From: LMUY01 sp965199165
GTDB taxonomy: Bacteria > Pseudomonadota > Alphaproteobacteria > Acetobacterales > Acetobacteraceae
Direction: 5' to 3'
Length of the DNA: 64,000 bases
NCBI GenBank assembly: GCA_965199165.1
Contig: OZ240681.1
Location: 434,001-498,000, forward strand
In this document: piece by piece, positions 9,529-18,266 of the stretch
How the letters are laid out: each line of letters starts with the position of its first letter
Position numbering within the stretch: position 1 is the stretch's first letter
The notes under the pieces: model-generated
What the model saw: only the letters and a program-made list of their open reading frames with translations
Databases searched by the model: none
Told to the model about the DNA's origin: nothing
Position numbers and translations under genes: made by a program

Positions 9529-10128
9529 TCATCGCCGGTGGAGCCGACTGGCGCCGTGGTGACTTCGCCGCCTGACGTCACCGGGACGACGTTTGTAGAC
9601 CTCCGCGAAAACGGCGTTGAAGCGCCGCAAGCTGCCGAAACCGGCCTGCAGGGCGATATCCAGCATCGGGAGGTCGGTCTCATCCAGCAAGCGCTTGGCT
9701 CGCTGCACGCGGGCGGTCCTCGCAACGACAGAGGGCGGTGCGCCCCAGTGCCGGACGAAAAGCCTGTTCAAGTGTCGGGACGTGACGCCCAGACGGGCCG
9801 CGAAGGCATCCATCGACGCGCCACCGTCGAGGGCCCCTTCCTCGATGATCAGGCGGGCTGCCCGCTCCACGGTTGTCCGAGTACCGTTCCAGGCCGGGCT
9901 GAACGGCGCCGTCTCCGGACGGCAGCGCAGGCACGGGCGGAACCCTGCCGCCTCGGCCGAGGCGGCGCTTGGCAGGAAGTCGATGTTGCGCCGGAACGGG
10001 AGCTTCACCGGGCAGATACAGCGGCAGTAAACGCCCGTGGTCCGAACGCCGATGAAGAACCGGCCGTCGAACGCCGCATCACGCGACTCCCACGCCTTCT
10101 CCCAGGTCTCCGCGCAATCGCCCTGCAT
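9529..10128 (-). CDS. AdaA-like methylphosphotriester-DNA sensor / AraC-type activator
   Basis: The 199-aa protein matches the N-terminal half of Ada. A zinc-binding methyl-acceptor domain has Cys35, Cys39, Cys66 and Cys69 (VYCRCIC ... PCLRC), followed by an AraC-type helix-turn-helix (LGVTSRHLNRLF, then IALQAGFGSLRRFNAVF). No methylguanine methyltransferase or AlkA glycosylase domain follows. This length agrees with stand-alone AdaA of Gram-positive bacteria, so it need not be truncated. Methylated DNA would convert it into a transcriptional activator of repair genes. It ends 57 bases before ppk1 and is divergent from the EamA gene. Confidence 0.85.
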   Translation of the reverse strand: MQGDCAETWEKAWESRDAAFDGRFFIGVRTTGVYCRCICPVKLPFRRNIDFLPSAASAEAAGFRPCLRCRPETAPFSPAWNGTRTTVERAARLIIEEGALDGGASMDAFAARLGVTSRHLNRLFVRHWGAPPSVVARTARVQRAKRLLDETDLPMLDIALQAGFGSLRRFNAVFAEVYKRRPGDVRRRSHHGASRLHRR

Positions 10129-10237
10129 GGCACCACCATACACCGTCGTGCTGGCCGGGAGAGGATCAGGTCCGATCCTGGCGAGCGTGCATGGGGGCGT
10201 TCGCGCCATACCGCCTCGCGCAAGCGGAGGACGGCTC

Positions 10238-11158
10238 ATGCGCGATCAACCAGGAATGACCGGGGGCGACTGGGCGCTCCTGGCGCTGCTCTCGGTATTG
10301 TGGGGCGGCTCGTTCTTCTTCGCCAAGATCATCGTGCAGGAGGTGCCGCCTTTCACGTTGGTCTTTGTCAGGTTCGCCGGCGCCGCCGGAGCGCTGCGGG
10401 TCTATCTTGCCATGCGCGGGATGCCCGTGCCCCGGTCGGCGTCGACCTGGGCAGCCTTTGCAGCGATGGGTGCGCTCAACAACCTGATCCCGGTCGCACT
10501 CATCGCCTGGGCGCAGATAACGATCGCGAGCGGGTTGGCATCCGTCTTGATTGCGACGACGCCCGTCTTCTCCATCCTCGTCGCCAGGGGCGTGACGGCC
10601 GATGAGACGATGTCGGCCAACAAGCTGATCGGCATCGCGCTGGGAATTGTCGGGGTTGCCGCCTTGGTCGGCCTTGATGCCTTGGACAGTTCGCCCGGGT
10701 CGATCCTGGCCATGCTCGGCTGTCTCGGGGCAGCGCTGTCGTACGGTTGCGCCAACGTGTTCGGCCGCCGGTTCAAGCGGATGGGCATCGCGCCGACCGT
10801 AGGTGCATTCGGCCAACTCGCCGCCACGGCCGCCCTGGTGTTCCCCTTCGCCCTTGTATTCGACCAGCCGTGGCGGCTGGCATCTCCGACATCCGCCGTC
10901 GTGGCCTCGATGCTCGGCCTCGTGCTGCTATCGACCGCCCTTGGATACGCTGTTTTCTTCCGGCTGCTTGCAAGCGCCGGGACGACGAACGTGTCTTTGG
11001 TGACGCTGTTGATTCCGGTCAGCGCCATCCTGCTCGGAACCCTCATCCTGGGCGAACGCCTGTCCGCGCCTCAGTTTGCCGGGATGGCCCTCATAGGAAT
11101 GGGGCTGGTTGCCATAGACGGTCGCGCTTGGACCCTCATCCGGCCTGGGCAGGCTTGA
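10238..11158 (+). CDS. EamA/DMT family transporter
   Basis: This is a drug/metabolite transporter of 306 aa, with about ten membrane helices arranged as two EamA repeats. The helix-1 sequence LWGGSFFFAKIIVQEVPPFTLVFVRF and the second-repeat ending LGERLSAPQFAGMALIGMGL are typical of the family. Such carriers export amino acids or metabolites, and the substrate is not predictable here. The ATG at 10238 is preceded by GCGGAGG; the frame upstream of it overlaps the divergent adaA-like gene and is not coding. Confidence 0.9.
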   Translation: MRDQPGMTGGDWALLALLSVLWGGSFFFAKIIVQEVPPFTLVFVRFAGAAGALRVYLAMRGMPVPRSASTWAAFAAMGALNNLIPVALIAWAQITIASGLASVLIATTPVFSILVARGVTADETMSANKLIGIALGIVGVAALVGLDALDSSPGSILAMLGCLGAALSYGCANVFGRRFKRMGIAPTVGAFGQLAATAALVFPFALVFDQPWRLASPTSAVVASMLGLVLLSTALGYAVFFRLLASAGTTNVSLVTLLIPVSAILLGTLILGERLSAPQFAGMALIGMGLVAIDGRAWTLIRPGQA

Positions 11159-11210
11159 TGACTCTGGTGGCTGAAGCGGCCACTATGCCGGGGAGCGACA
11201 GGAGGCAGCG

Positions 11211-11987
11211 CTGCAAACTGACACGCCCACCCGCACGCTGCCGTTGTCGGGACGCGTGGCCCTGGTCACCGGCGGGCAGCAGGGCATCGGCCGCGCCATC
11301 GCCATCGAGTTCGCCGCGGCAGGGGCGGATATCGCGCTCAACTACCTGGACGACCGCGCCGCGGCCGAACATGTCGCGGCGGAGGTCGAGCAACTCGGTC
11401 GGCGGGCGCTGCTGCTCCAGGCCGACGTCTCCGTCGTGGCGCAGGCCGGCGCGATGGCGGCAGCGGCGGCGCGGCAGCTTGGCCGGTTGGACGTGCTGGT
11501 GAACAATGCCGGCATCTATCCCCGCGTGTCGATGCTGGAGATGCGGGAGCCGGATTGGGACGCCGTGCTGGACGTGAACCTGAAGGGCACGTTCTTCTGT
11601 AGCCAAGCAGCAGCGCGTGTCATGGTCGCCGCCGGCACGCCGGGCGGCATCATCAACCTGGCGTCGCGGGCGATCGGCGGCTCCGTGCTGGGGACACATT
11701 ACTCGGCCAGCAAAGGCGGCATCGTCTCGCTCACCCGGGCCATGGCGCTGGAGCTGGCGCCATACCGCATCCGGGTGAACGCGATCGCCCCGGGCCTGAC
11801 CGACACCGCGCAACCCCGCTACGGCATGACGGAGGCGGAGATCGCCGCTGCGTCGCAGGCCCTGCCGCTCGGCCGCATGGCGACGCCGGCCGACATCGCG
11901 CAAACCGCCGCCTTCCTCGCGTCGGGGGCGAGCGCGCTGATCACCGGCCAGGTGCTGCACGTGAACAGCGGGTCCTACATGCCCTGA
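11211..11987 (+). CDS. SDR family oxidoreductase (3-oxoacyl-ACP reductase-like)
   Basis: This is a classical short-chain dehydrogenase/reductase, probably NAD(P)H-dependent. It has the Rossmann motif VTGGQQGIGRA, NNAG, a YxxxK catalytic pair in HYSASKGG and the C-terminal GQVLHVNSG. The substrate is unknown. The first canonical start is a TTG at 11244 with no ribosome site and only three residues before the Rossmann strand. A CTG at 11211 lies 5 bases after GGAGG and gives a normal N-terminus, so I favour this unusual start. The ABC transporter genes follow on the same strand after about 20-100 bases. Confidence 0.88.
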   Translation: MQTDTPTRTLPLSGRVALVTGGQQGIGRAIAIEFAAAGADIALNYLDDRAAAEHVAAEVEQLGRRALLLQADVSVVAQAGAMAAAAARQLGRLDVLVNNAGIYPRVSMLEMREPDWDAVLDVNLKGTFFCSQAAARVMVAAGTPGGIINLASRAIGGSVLGTHYSASKGGIVSLTRAMALELAPYRIRVNAIAPGLTDTAQPRYGMTEAEIAAASQALPLGRMATPADIAQTAAFLASGASALITGQVLHVNSGSYMP

Positions 11988-12006
11988 GGTCCACCCCGTC
12001 GGGGTA

Positions 12007-13068
12007 GTGCGATGGCTGGAGCCTTGCCCCTTTGCCGCAGCCTCGGCATACCGTTGGAAGTCCCGCCTTCCCTGCAGGAGCGCGCCCGCCATACCCGCCT
12101 TCATCCTATCCCGCATCCTGCAAGCCATCCCCGTCCTGCTCGTGGTGGGCTTCATCGCCTTCGCCCTGTTCGCCTTCGTTGGCGACCCGGTGAACATCAT
12201 GCTCGGCACCTCCTACACGGAGGCGGACCGCGTGCGCATGACGCACGAGCTGGGGCTCGACCAGCCGTTCCTCGTGCAATACGCCCGGTTCATGTGGGCG
12301 GTGCTGCACGGCCAGTTCGGCGTCAGCTACCGCCTTGCCCGCCCGGTCTCCAGCCTGATCGCGGAGCGTCTGCCCGCCACGGCGGAGCTGTCGCTCGCGG
12401 CCGCCCTGTTCGCGGTGGTGATCGGCATCCCGGCGGGGGTCTACACCGGCATCTACCGCAACGCGGCCAGTTCGCGGCTGTTCATGCTCCTCAGCCTGCT
12501 GGGCGTGTCGCTGCCGACCTTCCTGATCGGCATCCTGCTGATCCTGGTGTTCAGCGTGGAGCTGGGCTGGCTGCCCTCCTACGGCCGCGGCACCACCGTG
12601 GCGCTCGGCGGCGCCTGGACCACCGGGCTGCTCACCGTGTCCGGGCTGAAGGCGCTGATACTGCCGGCGATCACGCTCGGCCTGTTCCAGATGACGCTGA
12701 TCATGCGCCTGGTGCGGGCGGAGATGCTGGAGGTGCTGCGCTCGGACTACATCAAGTTCGCCCGGGCGCGCGGGCTGACGAACCGCGCCATCAACTTCGG
12801 CCACGCGCTGAAGAACACGCTGGTGCCGGTGATCACCGTGGCCGGGCTGCAGCTGGGCGGCATCGTCGCCTACTCCATCGTGACGGAGACGGTGTTCCAG
12901 TGGCCGGGCATGGGGCTGCTGATCGTCCAGTCGATCCAGGTCGGCGACATCCCGGTCATGTCGACCTACCTGCTGCTGGTGGCGGTGCTGTTCGTGGTCA
13001 TCAACCTGGTGGTCGACCTGCTGTATTTCGCGGTCGACCCGCGGCTGCGCGTGGGGCGTGCCCGGTGA
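12007..13068 (+). CDS. Peptide-type ABC transporter permease (DppB-like)
   Basis: This is the first permease of a di-/oligopeptide or nickel type importer. The homologous part begins near 12094 (PAFILSRILQAIP, the usual DppB N-terminus) and contains the EAA-loop region KFARARGLTNRAINFGHALKNTLVPVI. The only canonical in-frame start is a GTG at 12007, which adds about 28 residues not seen in the family. An ATA at 12091, 10 bases after AGGAG, sits exactly at the family start and may be used. Its last four bases overlap the next permease (GTGA). No substrate-binding protein gene lies nearby. Confidence 0.88.
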   Translation: MRWLEPCPFAAASAYRWKSRLPCRSAPAIPAFILSRILQAIPVLLVVGFIAFALFAFVGDPVNIMLGTSYTEADRVRMTHELGLDQPFLVQYARFMWAVLHGQFGVSYRLARPVSSLIAERLPATAELSLAAALFAVVIGIPAGVYTGIYRNAASSRLFMLLSLLGVSLPTFLIGILLILVFSVELGWLPSYGRGTTVALGGAWTTGLLTVSGLKALILPAITLGLFQMTLIMRLVRAEMLEVLRSDYIKFARARGLTNRAINFGHALKNTLVPVITVAGLQLGGIVAYSIVTETVFQWPGMGLLIVQSIQVGDIPVMSTYLLLVAVLFVVINLVVDLLYFAVDPRLRVGRAR

Positions 13069-13979
13069 GCTCCGCCGTCGCCCGGGCGCTGGACAGCGAC
13101 CTCGTCTACAACTTCCGGCGTTCGCCGATCGCCATCGTCTCCGCGGTGATCGTCCTCGCCTGCCTGGTCGCGGCGGTGCTGGCGCCGGTGGTGGCGCCAT
13201 ACAACCCGTTCGACCTGGCCAGCCTCAATCTGATGGACAGCATGATCCCGCCGGCCTTCCTGCCGGACGGCAGTGCCGCGCACCTGCTCGGGACGGACAA
13301 CCAGGGGCGCGACCTCGTCTCCGCCATGATCTACGGTGGCCGGATCAGCCTGGTGATCGGCCTGTCCGCCGTGGTGTTCGCCACCGTCGTGGGCGTCGTG
13401 GTAGGCCTGGCAGCGGGCTACGCGGGCGGCGTCGTCGACGCCGTGCTGATGCGGGTCGCCGACATCCAGCTCACCTTCCCCGCCATCCTGATCGCGCTGC
13501 TGGTGAGCGGGGTGGTCGGCGTGGTGCTGCCCGCCAACCTGCACGAGGCGCTGGAGGTCTACGTGCTGATTTTCGCCATCGGCATCAGCCGCTGGCCGCA
13601 ATTCGCCCGCACCGTGCGCAGCTCGACGATGGTGGAGCGCGGACGCGACTACGTGCTGGCGGCGCGGGTGATCGGGCTGTCCGGTCCGCGCATCGTGTTC
13701 ACCCACATCCTGCCGAACGCTTGGGGTCCGGTGGTGGTGATCGCCACCATCAACATCGGCCTGTCGATCCTGGACGAGGCGACGCTGTCCTTCCTCGGGG
13801 TCGGGCTGCCGGCGACGGAGCCCTCGCTCGGAACTCTGATCCGCATCGGCAACGACTATCTCTACAGCGGCGAGTGGTGGATCACCATCTTTCCCGGCAT
13901 CGCGCTGGCGCTGATGGTGCTGGCGATCAACCTGCTGGGTGACTGGCTGCGCGACGCCGTGAACCCGAGGCTGCGGTGA
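13065..13979 (+). CDS. Peptide-type ABC transporter permease (DppC-like)
   Basis: This is the second permease of the importer, 304 aa, starting with a GTG that overlaps the previous stop. It has the N-terminal helix (IAIVSAVIVLACLVAAVLAP), the family segment LLGTDNQGRDLVSAMIYGGRISL and the EAA loop RDYVLAARVIGLSGPRIVFTHILPN. It overlaps the following ATPase gene by four bases (GTGA). The tight stop/start overlaps suggest translational coupling through the whole transporter. The transported solute could be a peptide, nickel or an opine; the sequence does not tell. Confidence 0.92.
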   Translation: MSSAVARALDSDLVYNFRRSPIAIVSAVIVLACLVAAVLAPVVAPYNPFDLASLNLMDSMIPPAFLPDGSAAHLLGTDNQGRDLVSAMIYGGRISLVIGLSAVVFATVVGVVVGLAAGYAGGVVDAVLMRVADIQLTFPAILIALLVSGVVGVVLPANLHEALEVYVLIFAIGISRWPQFARTVRSSTMVERGRDYVLAARVIGLSGPRIVFTHILPNAWGPVVVIATINIGLSILDEATLSFLGVGLPATEPSLGTLIRIGNDYLYSGEWWITIFPGIALALMVLAINLLGDWLRDAVNPRLR

Positions 13980-14950
13980 CCGCCCTGCTGGAGGTGGAGG
14001 CGCTGTCGGTCGACTTCCCGACCCGGCGCGGCCGGCTGCACGCGCTGGACCGCGTGTCGCTGTCGATCGAGCCCGGTGAGATCCTGGGCGTGGTGGGAGA
14101 GAGCGGCGCCGGCAAGTCCCTGACGGGGGCCGCGATCATCGGCCTGCTGGAACCGCCGGGCGTGGTGGTCGGCGGGCAGGTGCGGCTGGAGGGGCGGCGG
14201 ATCGACACGCTGCCGCCCGAGCAGATGCGCCGGGTGCGCGGCCGCCAAATCGGCGCCGTGTTCCAGGACCCGCTGACCACGCTCAACCCGCTCTACACGG
14301 TCGGCCGGCAGCTGGCCGAAACGATGCAGACCCATCTCGGCCTGTCCGACCGGGAGGCGCGGGCGCGGGCGGTGCAGTGGCTGGTGGATGTCGGCATCCC
14401 CGGCGCGGCCGAGCGCATCGGCGCCTACCCGCACGAGTTCAGCGGCGGCATGCGCCAGCGCGTGGTGATCGCGCTGGCCTTGTGCGCGGAGCCGAAGCTG
14501 GTGATCGCCGACGAGCCGACCACGGCGCTGGACGTGTCGATCCAGGCGCAGGTGATCGCCCTGCTGCGCCGGCTGGCGCGGGAGCACGGCACGGCGGTAC
14601 TGCTGGTGACGCACGACATGGGCGTGATCGCGGAGACCTGCGACCGGGTGGCGGTGATGTATGCCGGCCGGGTGATCGAGGTGGGCAGCGTGGCCGCCGT
14701 GGTGCATCGCCCCTCCCACCCGTATACGGAGGGGCTGATGGCATCGATCCCGGCCTTGCGCGCGCGGGTGGACCGGCTGGCGCAGATCGACGGCGCCATG
14801 CCGCGGCTCAACGCCATCCCGCCGGGCTGCCCGTACAACCCGCGCTGCCCCCAGGTGTTCGACCGCTGCCGCCGGGAGCGCCCGGAGCTGATGCCGGCAG
14901 GGGAGACCCGTGCCGCCTGCTGGCTGTATGCGGGGCCTGCCGGTGGCTGA
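13976..14950 (+). CDS. Peptide-type ABC transporter ATPase (DppD-like)
   Basis: This is one of the two ATP-binding subunits of the importer, 324 aa. Walker A is GESGAGKS near residue 43, the Q-loop is VFQDPLTTLNP, the signature is FSGGMRQRV, and Walker B is LVIADEPTTALD. The C-terminal oligopeptide-ABC extension carries the Cys-rich PPGCPYNPRCPQVFDRC motif, which in this subfamily can bind a 4Fe-4S cluster. It starts with GTG overlapping the previous stop by four bases, and its own end overlaps the second ATPase by eight bases. Confidence 0.94.
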   Translation: MTALLEVEALSVDFPTRRGRLHALDRVSLSIEPGEILGVVGESGAGKSLTGAAIIGLLEPPGVVVGGQVRLEGRRIDTLPPEQMRRVRGRQIGAVFQDPLTTLNPLYTVGRQLAETMQTHLGLSDREARARAVQWLVDVGIPGAAERIGAYPHEFSGGMRQRVVIALALCAEPKLVIADEPTTALDVSIQAQVIALLRRLAREHGTAVLLVTHDMGVIAETCDRVAVMYAGRVIEVGSVAAVVHRPSHPYTEGLMASIPALRARVDRLAQIDGAMPRLNAIPPGCPYNPRCPQVFDRCRRERPELMPAGETRAACWLYAGPAGG

Positions 14951-15932
14951 CGTGCTGGTGGCCGAGCGGGTCAGCCGGACCTTTGACGTATCCAAGCCGT
15001 GGCTGCAGCGGGTGATCGGCCGCACTGGCCGTCGCACGTTGCGCGCGGTGGACGAGGTGAGCTTCCGCATTCCCAAGGGCTCCACGCTCTCGCTCGTGGG
15101 TGAGAGCGGCTGCGGCAAGAGCACGGTGGCGCGGCTGGCGGTGGGGCTGTATCCGCCGAGTTCGGGCGACATCCGGTTCGAAGGGCAGCCGCTTTCCTCC
15201 GCCCGCGCCCAGCCGGCGCTGCGGCGGCGCATGAACATGATCTTCCAGGACCCGTATGCCTCGCTCAACCCGCGCTGGCGGGTGGCCGACATCGTGGCCG
15301 AACCGCTGCGCGCCTTCGGCATGCTGCGCGGGGCCGCGGTGGGGGAGCGGGTGGGCGCGCTGCTGTCCCAGGTCGGCCTGTCGCCGGCGGACGGTGCCAA
15401 ATACCCGCACGAGTTCAGCGGCGGGCAGCGGCAGCGGATTTCGATCGCCCGGGCGCTGTCGTCCGAGCCGGACTTCCTGGTCTGCGACGAGCCGACCAGC
15501 GCCCTGGACGTCTCGGTGCAGGCGCAAATCCTCAACCTGATGCGGGAGTTGCAGGGGCGCCTAGGCCTGACTTACCTGTTCATCAGCCACAACCTTGCAG
15601 TCATCCGCCACATGTCGGACCAGCTTGGTGTGATGTACCTGGGCCGGATCGTCGAGCATGGTCCGGGCGAGGCAATCTTCACCACGCCGCGCCACCCCTA
15701 CACGCGGCTGCTGCTCGAAGCGATCCCGGACCTGTCTGCCGCTGGGGGAGCCGGGCGCCCGCGCGCCGGGGTCGGTGGGGAAGTGCCGAGCCCGATCGCA
15801 CCGCCACCCGGCTGCACGTTCCACCCGCGCTGCCCGCTGGCGAACGAGCGTTGCCGGGTGGAACGCCCCGGATTTACGGTGGCCGGCGCCGTGGAAGTCG
15901 CCTGCCACGCGGTGGAGGAAGGCCGCGGCTGA
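14943..15932 (+). CDS. Peptide-type ABC transporter ATPase (DppF-like)
   Basis: This is the second ATPase, 329 aa. Walker A is GESGCGKST, the Q-loop is IFQDPYASLNP, the signature is FSGGQRQRI and Walker B is FLVCDEPTSALD. A Cys-bearing C-terminal motif (PPGCTFHPRCPLANERC) follows. I chose the GTG at 14943, eight bases inside the preceding gene, because family homology begins there. An earlier in-frame ATG at 14910 would extend deep into the other gene. It is the last gene of the transporter operon and is followed by a hairpin at 15991-16014. Confidence 0.92.
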   Translation: MADVLVAERVSRTFDVSKPWLQRVIGRTGRRTLRAVDEVSFRIPKGSTLSLVGESGCGKSTVARLAVGLYPPSSGDIRFEGQPLSSARAQPALRRRMNMIFQDPYASLNPRWRVADIVAEPLRAFGMLRGAAVGERVGALLSQVGLSPADGAKYPHEFSGGQRQRISIARALSSEPDFLVCDEPTSALDVSVQAQILNLMRELQGRLGLTYLFISHNLAVIRHMSDQLGVMYLGRIVEHGPGEAIFTTPRHPYTRLLLEAIPDLSAAGGAGRPRAGVGGEVPSPIAPPPGCTFHPRCPLANERCRVERPGFTVAGAVEVACHAVEEGRG

Positions 15933-15990
15933 GCGCGACCGTTTGGCAACGGCGTCTATCGCTGACGTGGACGTCTCTTACGGCAACTCT

Positions 15991-16014
15991 CCCTCTCCCG
16001 CTGACGGGAGAGGG
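15991..16014. terminator. Inverted repeat between convergent genes, probable terminator
   Basis: A perfect 10-bp stem (CCCTCTCCCG / CGGGAGAGGG) with a CTGA loop lies between the ABC ATPase and the convergent GST gene. There is no T-run on the plus side. The stem matches the rnd terminator at 4275-4295, so it may also be a dispersed palindromic repeat. Confidence 0.55.
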
Positions 16015-16084
16015 TGCCATGGTGTGACGCGGACCTAAGCGACCGCAGATGGCACGTGGTTCATTTCCTTGGCGGTCGACAGTG

Positions 16085-16723
16085 TCACGCTGCAGGCGTT
16101 GCCTGCGCCGCCGCGAGTTCCTTATCCTTCGCCATGGCGCGTTGCGCAGCAGGCCGGCTGGCCATCCGGGCGACGTAGTCGCGGATCACCGGGTGGTCCG
16201 GGACCAGCTTGAAGTGCGTGGTCCAGGCCAACGCGCCGCCCCACAGCAGGTCGGCGGCGGAGAACGTGCTGCCCAGCAGGAAGGGCCCGGGCTGCAGCCC
16301 GGCGACGACCGTGTCGATCACCTCCTGGTAGGAACCGTAGGGGCTCATCGCGCGCATCCCAGGCTCGTGCCCCCGCGCCTTGTCCACCACGGCCGGCTCG
16401 AACGCGGCGGCGTAGAACACCATCCAGCGCAGATAGAGGCCGCGCAGCTGGTCCTGCACGGCGGGGGCCAGTCCGGCCTGCGGGAACAGATCCGCCAGGT
16501 GCAGGAAGATCGCCACCTGCTCCGTCACGATGGCGGAGCCGTCCTGCAGGGCCGGCACCTTGCCGAGCGGGTTGATCGCCAGATAGGCGGGCGAGCGATG
16601 CTCGTCCTTGCTGCGGTCGAGCACGTGCAGCGTGTAGGGGATGTCCAGTTCCTCCATCAGCGTCAGCACGCCGCTGGAGCGGGTTTGCGGGGCGTGGAAC
16701 AGCGTGATCGGGCGTTCGGACAT
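16085..16723 (-). CDS. Glutathione S-transferase family protein
   Basis: This 212-aa protein has a thioredoxin-fold N-terminal domain with the GST signature NPLGKVPALQDGSAIVTEQVAIFLHLAD, followed by an all-helical C-terminal domain with FLLGSTFSAADLLWGG. It probably conjugates or reduces electrophiles with glutathione in the cytoplasm; the physiological substrate is unknown. The ATG at 16723 has GGAGGG about four bases upstream, so the longer frame to 16741 is not needed. It diverges from the FAD dehydrogenase gene. Confidence 0.9.
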   Translation of the reverse strand: MSERPITLFHAPQTRSSGVLTLMEELDIPYTLHVLDRSKDEHRSPAYLAINPLGKVPALQDGSAIVTEQVAIFLHLADLFPQAGLAPAVQDQLRGLYLRWMVFYAAAFEPAVVDKARGHEPGMRAMSPYGSYQEVIDTVVAGLQPGPFLLGSTFSAADLLWGGALAWTTHFKLVPDHPVIRDYVARMASRPAAQRAMAKDKELAAAQATPAA

Positions 16724-16828
16724 GGGGCCCTCCAACTTCACGCCACCTTGCCAGGCTGACCCGGCCGCGGCGAGTCATTGCCCGCCCATCGCATCGATGC
16801 CAGATGCGGACCAGCTTGGAGGATGGAC

Positions 16829-18250
16829 ATGCCCGAACCGACGATGCCCGCCGCCCTGACGCAGGCGCTGTCGGCACTGCTTGGCCCACGCGGCCTGTTG
16901 ACGGATGCGGGCGACACCGCGGCCGCCGGGCAGGATTGGCGGCGGCTCTACGATCATCCGCCGCTGGCCGTGCTACGCCCGGCGGATACCGCGGAGCTGG
17001 CAGCGGCAGTGCGGCTGTGCGTCGAGCACGGCGTCGCCATGACGCCCCAGGGCGGCAACACCAGCATGGTGGGCGGCGGCGTGCCGAGCGGCCCTGGCGA
17101 GGTGGTGCTCAGCTTGGCGCGCATGAACCACATCCGCGCCATCGACCCGGTCGACATGACGCTGACGGTAGAGGCAGGCGTGACGTTGAAGGCGGCGCAG
17201 GATGCGGCAGTGGCGGCTGACTGCCTGCTGCCGCTGTCAATCTCCTCCGAAGGCACGGCGCAGGTCGGCGGCGTGCTGGCCACCAATGCCGGCGGCAACA
17301 ACACCGTGCGCTACGGCAATGCGCGGGACCTGGTGCTGGGGCTGGAGGCGGTGCTGCCGGACGGCGCCGTGTGGGACGGGCTACGCCGGCTGCGCAAGGA
17401 CAACACCGGCTACTGCCTGCGCCAGCTGCTGGTCGGGGCGGAGGGCACGCTCGGCATCATCACCGCCGCGACGCTGAAACTGGCGCCGGCGCTGCGGCAG
17501 CGCGAGGTGGCGTTGTGCGCCGTGCCGCGGGCGGAGGCCGCCCTGACGCTGTTCGCCCGCTTCCAACGGCATGACCCGGCGGCGCTGCAAGCCTTCGAAT
17601 ACATGGGCGGCGCCGGGATGGAGCTGGTGATGCGCCACATCCCCGGCGCGGTGCTGCCGATCGCCCCGGCGCCGCACTATGCGCTCGTGGAGCTGGCGAC
17701 GCCGCGCGCCGGCAGCGACCTGCGCGCGGCGCTGGAGGCGGTGCTGGAGGCGGCGCTGGAGGACGGCACCGTCACCGACGCCGCCATCGCCGAGAGCGAG
17801 GCGCAGCGCCTGGCGATCTGGAAGCTGCGGGAGGAACATGCCGAGGCGCAGAAACGGGAGGGCGCCTCGGTCAAGAACGACGTGTCCGTGCCCGTGTCCC
17901 AGGTGCCGGAGCTGCTGCGCCGCGGCGAGGCGGCGGTGGCGGCGCTGATCCCCGGCGTGCGCTGCGTCGCCTTCGGCCATATCGGCGACGGCAACATCCA
18001 CTTCAACTTCGAGCAGCCGGTGGCGATGGACGGCGCCGCCTTCCTCGCCCGCGACCACGAGATCATGGACGCGGTCGGCACGGTCGTGCGCGACTTGGAG
18101 GGTTCGTTCTCCGCCGAGCACGGGGTCGGCCAACTCAAGCCCTACATGATGCCAGGCTGGCGTGGCGGGGCCGAGCTGGAGGCGATGCGCCGGATCAAGG
18201 CCGCGCTGGACCCGGCCGGATTGATGAACCGGGGCAAGGTCCTGCCGTGA
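16829..18250 (+). CDS. FAD-binding oxidoreductase (D-lactate / 2-hydroxyglutarate dehydrogenase-like)
   Basis: This 473-aa flavoenzyme of the GlcD/D2HGDH group oxidises a D-2-hydroxyacid. The FAD-binding PCMH domain is seen as MTPQGGNTSMVGGG (about residue 71) and GTAQVGGVLATNAGGNN. The C-terminal cap has the metal/substrate motif FGHIGDGNIHFNF and the family ending FSAEHGVGQLK. The second of two ATGs, at 16829, is 6 bases after GGAGG and is the better start. The natural substrate is not fixed by sequence; D-2-hydroxyglutarate and D-lactate are the leading options. Confidence 0.9.
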   Translation: MPEPTMPAALTQALSALLGPRGLLTDAGDTAAAGQDWRRLYDHPPLAVLRPADTAELAAAVRLCVEHGVAMTPQGGNTSMVGGGVPSGPGEVVLSLARMNHIRAIDPVDMTLTVEAGVTLKAAQDAAVAADCLLPLSISSEGTAQVGGVLATNAGGNNTVRYGNARDLVLGLEAVLPDGAVWDGLRRLRKDNTGYCLRQLLVGAEGTLGIITAATLKLAPALRQREVALCAVPRAEAALTLFARFQRHDPAALQAFEYMGGAGMELVMRHIPGAVLPIAPAPHYALVELATPRAGSDLRAALEAVLEAALEDGTVTDAAIAESEAQRLAIWKLREEHAEAQKREGASVKNDVSVPVSQVPELLRRGEAAVAALIPGVRCVAFGHIGDGNIHFNFEQPVAMDGAAFLARDHEIMDAVGTVVRDLEGSFSAEHGVGQLKPYMMPGWRGGAELEAMRRIKAALDPAGLMNRGKVLP

Positions 18251-18266
18251 CGACGGTGCCGGGGCC

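Noticed and set aside
9529..10128. Reading the Ada-like gene as a truncated Ada/AlkA pseudogene
   Set aside because: The Ada zinc domain plus AraC HTH is complete and the length matches stand-alone AdaA, so truncation need not be assumed.
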